Assembly (NCBI GenBank): GCA_964467455.1
Contig: CAYXQJ010000008.1
Coordinates: 1-64,000, forward strand
Length of the DNA stretch: 64,000 nucleotides
Direction: 5' to 3'
DNA from: OLB6 sp964467455
GTDB lineage: Bacteria; Bacteroidota; Ignavibacteria; Kapaibacteriales; Kapaibacteriaceae
The notes under the pieces were generated by a model, which made no database searches, had not been told where the DNA came from, and saw only the letters and a program-made list of their open reading frames with translations. Of the stretch, positions 53,837 to 60,136 are shown one piece after another. The position numbers and the translations under genes are program-made. The first letter of the stretch is position 1, and each line of letters starts with the position of its first letter.

Positions 53837-54856
53837 TCAATCCTCCAGACTCAAACGAATGATCTCTTCACACAAAGGACCGAATTCGATGCCGGCTTCG
53901 CGGGCAGCCATGGGAACAAGACTAAGCTCTGTGAATCCCGGTGCCGTGTTAACCTCCAGACACACTGGAATATTCTCGTCGTTCAGTCGGAAGTCGATCC
54001 GACTGTAGGCCTTGCATCCAAGAATGTGATGGGCCGTGACGGCAAGACTCATCACGTGGTCCTGTACTTCCTCCGTGAGATCAGCAGGACAGTGATACTC
54101 CGTCTTGCCCTTCGTGTACTTGTTGTTGTAGTCGTAGAAGCCATCTTTCGGCTCGATCTCGATCACAGGCAGCGCTTCGTCGCCAAGTACGGCAACCGTC
54201 AGTTCGCGTCCGGCAATGTATCGCTCGATCAAGATCGACTTCGTGAACTCCCCTGCATGACGGATCGCCTGCTGAAGGGCGACGACATCATTGGCATCAA
54301 CGATCGTGAGTCCAACCGTAGAACCTTGGTCGTTGGGTTTGACCACGACCTTGCCGCTAAGTTCTTTGCGGATCTCATCGAGCATCTCAAGGTTGTCTGC
54401 ATCTTCCGGCTTCACTACGACCCAAAACGCGGTCGGAATGCCACCCACTTGGAACAACATCTTCGTCATGGCCTTGTCCATGGCCACGGCACTCGCCACC
54501 ATACCGCTGCCGGTATACTTCACACCGCGCATGTCCAACAACGACTGCACGTAACCATCTTCGCCGTAACGGCCGTGTAGAGCGATGAACACCACTTCCA
54601 CATCATTGAGAAGGGGGCTCATCACACACTCGATCACACTTGACGGCTTGAACGAGGCAAGTTCTTCAGCGGTGATCTCGGCATTTGTTGCGTTGGCAAG
54701 ATCATCATCGGTCAGAAGGCCACTTGCCCCCTTTGACGGATCGATGGCCTTGACGCTATGACCAAGCGCTCTCAGATTCTTCACGATAGCGCGTCCACTC
54801 AGCAGCGAGATATTGCGCTCGGGGCTAATGCCCCCCATAAATACGGCGATGTTCAT
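53837..54856 (-). CDS. ddl: D-alanine--D-alanine ligase
   Basis: 339-aa ATP-grasp enzyme joining two D-Ala for peptidoglycan precursors. N-terminal FMGGISPERNISLLSG (usually GGxSxExxVS), then FIALHGRYGEDGYVQSLLD, VVKPNDQGSTVG, ERYIAGRELTVAVLG and the C-terminal metal-binding SRIDFR ... CLEVNTAPGFTELS. The NTxPGxT motif is kept. Full length. It follows the uracil-DNA glycosylase gene across a repeat-filled gap. Confidence 0.95.
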   Translation of the reverse strand: MNIAVFMGGISPERNISLLSGRAIVKNLRALGHSVKAIDPSKGASGLLTDDDLANATNAEITAEELASFKPSSVIECVMSPLLNDVEVVFIALHGRYGEDGYVQSLLDMRGVKYTGSGMVASAVAMDKAMTKMLFQVGGIPTAFWVVVKPEDADNLEMLDEIRKELSGKVVVKPNDQGSTVGLTIVDANDVVALQQAIRHAGEFTKSILIERYIAGRELTVAVLGDEALPVIEIEPKDGFYDYNNKYTKGKTEYHCPADLTEEVQDHVMSLAVTAHHILGCKAYSRIDFRLNDENIPVCLEVNTAPGFTELSLVPMAAREAGIEFGPLCEEIIRLSLED

Positions 54857-54935
54857 TCAGTTATTCGTTCCTCACTCCGTTCGGAATGACATTCGGTTAT
54901 TCGGTTATTCGGTTATTCGGTTATTCGGTTATTCT
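54857..54935. repeat. GAATAACC tandem repeats with GTCATTCCGA-type unit (inverse copy)
   Basis: Minus strand carries about five GAATAACC octamers followed by GTCATTCCGAACGGAGTGAG and GAACGAATAACTG up to the ddl start. It is the same composite as 6691-6826. The first octamers supply the last codons and the TAA stop of the uracil-DNA glycosylase gene. Confidence 0.85.
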
Positions 54936-55652
54936 GGACTTCAAGAACTTGACGTCTTCCCATGTGTCTTTCTTCCATGCCGGATTTCTGAGTAGTGCAG
55001 CGGGATGGTACGTGACGATCGTTGGGATGCCGTGGTAATCGTGGATCGAGCCGCGAAGGTCCTTCATCGAAGATTTGTTCTTGAGCAAGGTATTCGCCGC
55101 CGTGAGACCTAATGCGAGAATGTAGCGTGGTTTTACAAGCTCGATCTGTTTCCAGAGGTACGGCTCGCATTGATCAGTTTCGCTTTGCAGCGGTTTGCGA
55201 TTGTTAGGAGGTCTGCACTTGAGGATGTTGCAGATGTAGACCTCGTCGCGTGGCAGCTCGATCGATTCCAAGATCTTGGTGAGGAGTTGTCCGGCACGGC
55301 CAACGAATGGCAATCCCTGCTCATCCTCGTCGGCACCCGGCGCTTCTCCGATCACCATCAGTTGTGCATTCGGGTTGCCGCTGCCAAAGACAAAGTTGGT
55401 GCGTGTTGCCCCAAGAGGACAGTTCATGCACGTACAAATGGCGGCGTTGAGGGATTCGAGGGAGGTGGTGTCGGCCCACATGTTGGATTGGGGAATGGGC
55501 AATGGGGAATGGGGAATGGTTACCATGGCACTTGGCACCTGGAACGTGGCACCTGGCACCTGGAACGTGGCACCCTCCACGTACAAACGATCTCCGTACA
55601 TCTCGCGCTGTTGGCGGAGATAGTTGATGATGTCTTCGTGGATGGTGGCCAT
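54921..55652 (-). CDS. family 4 uracil-DNA glycosylase with a repeat-derived insertion
   Basis: 243-aa base-excision repair enzyme that removes uracil from DNA. 4Fe-4S cysteines are in CTCMNCPLG, NILKCRPP and TDQCEPYL. Motif GEAPGADEDEQGLPFVG and the late motif TYHPAALLRNPAWK are intact. Between the N-terminal helix and the Fe-S domain about 30 residues (FQVPGATFQVP, then MVTIPHSPLPIPQ) are encoded by tandem DNA repeats and are not part of the family. The last codons and the stop (I-T-E-TAA) are made by a GAATAACC repeat. ATG 55652 is preferred; ATG-like 55664 is also possible. Confidence 0.9.
   Translation of the reverse strand: MATIHEDIINYLRQQREMYGDRLYVEGATFQVPGATFQVPSAMVTIPHSPLPIPQSNMWADTTSLESLNAAICTCMNCPLGATRTNFVFGSGNPNAQLMVIGEAPGADEDEQGLPFVGRAGQLLTKILESIELPRDEVYICNILKCRPPNNRKPLQSETDQCEPYLWKQIELVKPRYILALGLTAANTLLKNKSSMKDLRGSIHDYHGIPTIVTYHPAALLRNPAWKKDTWEDVKFLKSRITE
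55491..55580. repeat. in-frame tandem repeats inside the uracil-DNA glycosylase gene
   Basis: Two arrays in succession: GGGAATGG/GGCAATGG words (55491-55520) and TGGCACCTGGAACG units (55527-55573). They inflate the coding region in frame. Confidence 0.85.
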
Positions 55653-55679
55653 GGTGGGGCGCAAAATACGAATGAGAAA

Positions 55680-55706
55680 CCCCCTGAACGGACATCATTC
55701 AGGGGG
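55680..55706 (-). terminator. hairpin after clpC
   Basis: Perfect 9-bp stem CCCCCTGAA / TTCAGGGGG with a 9-nt loop, between the clpC stop and the uracil-DNA glycosylase start. On the minus strand it is followed by GTTTCTCATT, a weak T-tract. One arm contains AGGGGGC. A probable clpC terminator or attenuator. Confidence 0.55.
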
Positions 55707-55707
55707 C

Positions 55708-55757
55708 TCTCGGTTATTCTCTTATTCTCTGTATTCGGTTATTCGGTTATTCTTCCG
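55708..55757. repeat. GAATAACC / GAATAAGA repeats at the clpC stop
   Basis: Minus strand shows GAATAACC octamers and variants (GAATAAGA, GAATACA) starting at the clpC stop codon, whose TAA (55747-55749) is part of the first octamer. Confidence 0.8.
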
Positions 55758-58260
55758 CCGCTTCCGCTTCTTCCGGCTCTTCCAGGTTATCGCCGTTCTT
55801 GGGCTTGCCGAGGGTGAAGACGATCTGTTGCGTCTTCTTGTCGAGTTTGCCCTTGATCACACTGCCGTCGGTGTAGACACCTTTGAGCATTTCTTCGGCG
55901 AGGGGATCCTCGACGAAACGCTGAAGGGTGCGGCGCAGTGGACGTGCTCCATACTTCTCGTCGAAGCCCTTTTCGGCAAGGAATTCTTTGGCCGACTTGG
56001 CGAGGTCGAGAGAAATGTTGCGTGCGCCCAATCGCTTGAACAGCTTTCGCAGCTGCAGATCGATGATCTGAATGAGGTCTTCCTTCTTGAGGGTGCGGAA
56101 GATCACGTATTCATCGATGCGGTTGAGGAATTCGGGGTTGAAGAGACGCTTCATTGTCTCTTCGACCGTTGACTTCATGTTATCGTAGGCATCGGATGCT
56201 TCGTCGGAGGTGAAGCCAATGCGGCCTCCGGCCTTGACGTCGCGCATACCGACGTTCGACGTCATGATGATGATCGTGTTCTTGAAGTCGATACGGCGGC
56301 CAAGACCGTCCGTGAGCTGTCCATCGTCAAAGACCTGCAGAAGGATGTTGAACACATCCGGGTGGGCCTTTTCGATCTCGTCCAGCAGGACGATGCTGTA
56401 GGGCTTGCGACGTACCTTCTCGGTAAGCTGTCCGCCTTCTTCGTAGCCCACGTAGCCCGGAGGTGCGCCAACGAGTCGCGACACGGAGAACTTCTCCATG
56501 TATTCGCTCATGTCGATGCGGATCAGAGCATCTTCGGAATCGAACATATACCGCGCTAAGGCCTTGGCCAGCTCGGTCTTACCAACGCCTGTCGGCCCCA
56601 GGAACATGAAGGAACCGATCGGACGCGACGGGTCTTTCAGACCGGCACGGGCGCGGCGGATCGCCTTTGCCAGGTGGTCCACAGCTTCTTGCTGACCAAT
56701 GACTTCGCCCTTGAGCTCGTCGGCCATCTTGAGAAGTTTTGCAGACTCGCTCTCGGCGATGCGGTTGACGGGGATCCCCGTCATCATGGCGATGACATCG
56801 GCAATGTCATCATCCGTGACGTCGTTGATCACGTCGCTCGCTGTTTGTTCCCAGTCTTCTTTGGCTTGCTCAAGCTCGGCTTGATACTTCTTCTCGAGAT
56901 CACGCAGTCGCGCTGCTTCTTCGAAGTTCTGCGACTTCACGACCTGATTTTTTTCCAGGCGCACACTCTCGATCTTCTCTTCCAACTCCAGCACTTCCTT
57001 CGGCACTGTGATATGGGAGAGGTGTACGCGGGCACCGGCTTCGTCCATGACGTCGAGCGCTTTATCCGGCAGGAATCGATCGGTGATGTAACGATCGGCC
57101 ATCACCACGCACGCACGCACGGCTTCGTCGGAATACCGGACGGCATGGTGCTTTTCATAACGGTCGCGCACGTTCATCAAGATCTGCACGGCCTCTTCAG
57201 CCGTCGGCGGATCTACGAGGATCTTCTGGAACCGACGATCAAGAGCGCCGTCTTTTTCGATGAACTGACGGTATTCGTCCAACGTCGTCGCGCCAATGCA
57301 TTGGATGTCGCCGCGGGCAAGCGCCGGCTTGAACATGTTCGATGCATCAAGTGATCCGGATGCGCCCCCTGCTCCGACGATCGTATGCAACTCGTCGATG
57401 AACAGGATCACGTCCTTGGCTTTTTCAAGTTCGTTCATCACGGCCTTCATGCGCTCTTCGAACTGGCCGCGGTACTTCGTACCGGCCACGAGCGCTGCAA
57501 GGTCCAACGTGACGATGCGTTTGTCGAACAAGACTCGGGAGACCTTGCGGTCGATAATGCGCAATGCCAGGCCTTCGACGATGGCGGTCTTTCCGACGCC
57601 GGGCTCGCCGATCAGAACAGGGTTGTTCTTCTTACGGCGGGAGAGGACTTGTGCCACGCGCTCGATCTCTTTCTCGCGTCCGATCACCGGATCCAGCTTC
57701 CCTTCCACGGCCAGCTTCGTGAGGTCGCGTCCGAAGTTGTCCAAGACCGGGGTTTTGACGCGCTCCGGAGCGGCCTTTGTCTTTGTCTGACCGCGCTCGG
57801 TCTTCTGAGCACCTGTACTCGGCTTTCCGCTGAGATAGGCGTCGAGTTCCTTGCGGACTGCATCGTAGTTGACGGAGAACTGTGAGAGGATCTGAGCAGC
57901 GATGTTGTCTTCATCACGCAGTAATGAAAGCAAAAGATGCTCGGTACCGATCACATCGGACTTATAGAGCTTGGCTTCCAAATACGTGATCTTGAGCACC
58001 TTTTCGGCCTGTTTGGTCAGCGGGATATTCCCGATGGTCAACGGTCCGCTCATGGAGCGCACCGTGTCTTCCACGGCCCGCTTCAATTTGCTAAGATCAA
58101 CGCCGAGGTTGCGGAGGATCTTAACGCCGATCCCCTCACCCTCGCGAATGATGCCGAGCAGCAAGTGCTCGGTGCCGATGTAATCATGGCCCAACCGCAG
58201 GGCTTCCTCACGACTGAGGCGGATCACATCTTGTACGCGGTTCGAAAAATTGCCTTCCAT
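55747..58260 (-). CDS. clpC: ATP-dependent chaperone ClpC
   Basis: 837-aa Hsp100 chaperone/unfoldase that feeds substrates to ClpP. Two N-terminal Clp repeats (about 1-145). First AAA+ module with Walker A GEPGVGKT at 218-225. A UVR/middle region (FEEAARLRDLEKKYQAELEQ, about 440-475). Second AAA+ module with Walker A GPTGVGKTE near 552-560, and a C-terminal D2 domain. The C-terminus is acidic (EEPEEAEAAEE). No clpP lies in the window. An inverted repeat TTTGA-N4-TCAAA lies upstream. The stop codon lies in a GAATAACC repeat. Confidence 0.97.
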   Translation of the reverse strand: MEGNFSNRVQDVIRLSREEALRLGHDYIGTEHLLLGIIREGEGIGVKILRNLGVDLSKLKRAVEDTVRSMSGPLTIGNIPLTKQAEKVLKITYLEAKLYKSDVIGTEHLLLSLLRDEDNIAAQILSQFSVNYDAVRKELDAYLSGKPSTGAQKTERGQTKTKAAPERVKTPVLDNFGRDLTKLAVEGKLDPVIGREKEIERVAQVLSRRKKNNPVLIGEPGVGKTAIVEGLALRIIDRKVSRVLFDKRIVTLDLAALVAGTKYRGQFEERMKAVMNELEKAKDVILFIDELHTIVGAGGASGSLDASNMFKPALARGDIQCIGATTLDEYRQFIEKDGALDRRFQKILVDPPTAEEAVQILMNVRDRYEKHHAVRYSDEAVRACVVMADRYITDRFLPDKALDVMDEAGARVHLSHITVPKEVLELEEKIESVRLEKNQVVKSQNFEEAARLRDLEKKYQAELEQAKEDWEQTASDVINDVTDDDIADVIAMMTGIPVNRIAESESAKLLKMADELKGEVIGQQEAVDHLAKAIRRARAGLKDPSRPIGSFMFLGPTGVGKTELAKALARYMFDSEDALIRIDMSEYMEKFSVSRLVGAPPGYVGYEEGGQLTEKVRRKPYSIVLLDEIEKAHPDVFNILLQVFDDGQLTDGLGRRIDFKNTIIIMTSNVGMRDVKAGGRIGFTSDEASDAYDNMKSTVEETMKRLFNPEFLNRIDEYVIFRTLKKEDLIQIIDLQLRKLFKRLGARNISLDLAKSAKEFLAEKGFDEKYGARPLRRTLQRFVEDPLAEEMLKGVYTDGSVIKGKLDKKTQQIVFTLGKPKNGDNLEEPEEAEAAEE

Positions 58261-58299
58261 GGCGGTACTCGGTAGAGGTTGAGACCTATGGAAATGACC

Positions 58300-58315
58300 C
58301 TTTGACGCATCAAAG
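58300..58315. promoter_or_regulatory. inverted repeat upstream of clpC
   Basis: CTTTGA-CGCA-TCAAAG is a perfect 6-bp inverted repeat about 40 nt before the clpC start. GTCAAAGGGTCATTT on the minus strand recalls CtsR-type GGTCAAA halves, but spacing does not fit a CtsR box. A heat-shock operator is possible. Confidence 0.35.
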
Positions 58316-58392
58316 TGTTACTTCCTTCGGTGAATATAGGCGGTCAACGACGGTTCACCGCCGCCAAGATTTCAACAACGACCGATGCCGAA

Positions 58393-59343
58393 TCATTCCC
58401 CGAAGAGGCGTTTGACCGGTCCGATCTTGATCGTCAGCGTATTGTGTTTCGGGCCAACGGCTTGCGCCGGCTTCGCCGGTGCCGGTGCCGCCTTGGCCTT
58501 TTTCGATTTCTTGTTCGAAGCTTCGGCAACCGGCGGAGGAGCCGGAGTTGCTGCAACAGCAGGCAGCGGACCATCCTTGACCACCACACGCAGGTCGCCG
58601 TTCTTCACATCTCGTAACTCGGCCTTGACGGCTTGGATACGCTCTGCCAGAAGACGTTGATTCGGATCTTCGATGGTCGTCGGCGGTGGTACCGGCGCTG
58701 CCGGCGGTTCCGGCTTCGTCTTGGCCTTCTTGTACTTTTTCTCGTAGGCCTTCGTGGCCTTCACCCATTCGAGAGAGTCTTTATGGTACTTCGCCCGCAC
58801 CTCAGCGGTATAGGCCGCTACACGGTCTTCATCAGCGGTGACCGTGATGACGATGTTCATCTGCTGGTTGATGTTCAGGTCTTCCTTGAGTTTATCAAGT
58901 GCCTGCTTGCCCTGACCCGTGAGCACGGCTTGGTTCGTAGCAAAGCCCACCACTGCGGCCAGGTCAGCCCCCTCCCGCAATTCACGAACGGTGAAGTCGC
59001 GCTTGATCTCTTGGAATTTCGTGCTGGACGGGACGTCAACCGTGTATTCCTTCTTGTAGACGTTGTGTCCGGCTAGGGCAAACTTGTGTGAACCAGCTTG
59101 ATTCAGGACCACGAGGTACGATCCGTCCGACGAGTTGGAGTTGATCGTAAGTCGTTTGCCATCGGGTTGATAGACGTAGACCTTGACGCCGATCGGTGTG
59201 CTCGTGACCTCATCGCGGATAAACCCTTCAACGCGGGTCACGGCTTGTTGTGCAACGGCGGAGATAGCGGACGCGATCATCAACAACGCGGCCAGCGAAG
59301 TTCTAAGGAGTTGCGAGTGGGTGTGCATGTTCAATCGGCTCAT
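58393..59343 (-). CDS. envelope protein with carboxypeptidase-regulatory-like domain
   Basis: 316-aa exported protein. The signal peptide ends AISAVAQQ. A beta-sandwich (about 35-110, TRVEGFIRDEVTSTPIGVKV ... GSHKFALAGHNVYKKEY) is of the carboxypeptidase regulatory-like/SpaA-type found in Bacteroidota envelope proteins. Then a segment resembling the start of an OmpA-like domain (VGFATNQAVLTGQGKQALDK, DLNINQQMNIVITVTADEDR), but the full peptidoglycan-binding motif is missing. The C-terminal third is Lys/Ala/Pro-rich (KKYKKAKTKPEPPAAPVPPP). The ATG overlaps the upstream stop (ATGA). Confidence 0.7.
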   Translation of the reverse strand: MSRLNMHTHSQLLRTSLAALLMIASAISAVAQQAVTRVEGFIRDEVTSTPIGVKVYVYQPDGKRLTINSNSSDGSYLVVLNQAGSHKFALAGHNVYKKEYTVDVPSSTKFQEIKRDFTVRELREGADLAAVVGFATNQAVLTGQGKQALDKLKEDLNINQQMNIVITVTADEDRVAAYTAEVRAKYHKDSLEWVKATKAYEKKYKKAKTKPEPPAAPVPPPTTIEDPNQRLLAERIQAVKAELRDVKNGDLRVVVKDGPLPAVAATPAPPPVAEASNKKSKKAKAAPAPAKPAQAVGPKHNTLTIKIGPVKRLFGE

Positions 59344-60107
59344 TTTGTAGATGAGAGAAAACGGGCGATCCCTGCTTTACAATCTTCGGTTTGACGTGCC
59401 AAGGCATTCATGGAAGCGGCATATCGCAAGCCGGCGTTCATCGACATGCCGTGGAGGTTTGATAACATCTCTTTGCTCAGCGCCATTGCTGACGCACTGT
59501 TGCCCGACATCTTGCGTGCAACGTCCATGGTGTAGTGTTCAAGCTGGTCATCCGGCACCACGAACGTGATCAGTCCGATCCGCTCTGCTTCACGCGCCGA
59601 GATGTTCTCGGCCGTTAAGACCAGACGACGCGCCTGCGTATCGCCGACCTTCCGCAACAAATAGACCATGACGATCGCCGGGATGAAGCCGATCTTGACC
59701 TCGCTGTAGCCGAACAACGCTTTGTCTTCGGCGGCGATCACAAGATCACATACGGTAGCAAGACCACAGCCGCCGGCAATGGCCGGTCCGTGCACCATGG
59801 CGATCACTGGTTTACTCAGGTCGACGATGCCCTGCATCATCTCCATCAGCGCCGTCGAGTCCGCCAGATTCTCCATCGGCGAGTTCTCGGTGATCTGCTG
59901 GAGATAGGCCAGATCAGCACCTGCACAAAAGGCAGGACCGTTGCCCTTGAGCACAACAACCTGTACACTGGCATCTGCTTCTGCCGTCAGAAATGCAGAG
60001 CGTAATGCCCCAACCATCTCTGCACTAAGAGCGTTGCGCTTCTCCGGACGGTTCATCGCGATGATGCCGATGCCGTCCTGGACAGTGTAGTGAACCAGAT
60101 CCATCAT
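59340..60107 (-). CDS. enoyl-CoA hydratase/isomerase family protein
   Basis: 255-aa crotonase-fold enzyme. The CoA oxyanion-hole motif AFCAGADLAYLQ and HGPAIAGGCGLATVCDLVIA are clear, followed by FGYSEVKIGFIPA. The catalytic Glu in SEVKIGF is present, while the first Glu of classical hydratases (GGGCE) is a Gly here (GGCG), as in methylglutaconyl-CoA hydratase-like enzymes. The substrate is therefore uncertain; leucine or other acyl-CoA degradation is plausible. ATG 60107 is chosen because TATCTTTG ends 3 nt before it. Confidence 0.88.
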   Translation of the reverse strand: MMDLVHYTVQDGIGIIAMNRPEKRNALSAEMVGALRSAFLTAEADASVQVVVLKGNGPAFCAGADLAYLQQITENSPMENLADSTALMEMMQGIVDLSKPVIAMVHGPAIAGGCGLATVCDLVIAAEDKALFGYSEVKIGFIPAIVMVYLLRKVGDTQARRLVLTAENISAREAERIGLITFVVPDDQLEHYTMDVARKMSGNSASAMALSKEMLSNLHGMSMNAGLRYAASMNALARQTEDCKAGIARFLSSTK

Positions 60108-60110
60108 CTT

Positions 60111-60118
60111 CAAAGATA
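60111..60118 (-). promoter_or_regulatory. TATCTTTG promoter element of the enoyl-CoA hydratase gene
   Basis: Minus strand TATCTTTG-AAG-ATG: perfect TAnnTTTG ending 3 nt before the start codon, with no Shine-Dalgarno sequence. The same geometry is seen at the response regulator gene. Confidence 0.45.
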
Positions 60119-60136
60119 ATGGATTCGATTCGCCCC

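Noticed and set aside
58290..58320. CtsR operator before clpC
   Set aside because: Halves resembling GGTCAAA are only 2 nt apart and inverted rather than direct repeats, so the site is left as an unassigned inverted repeat.
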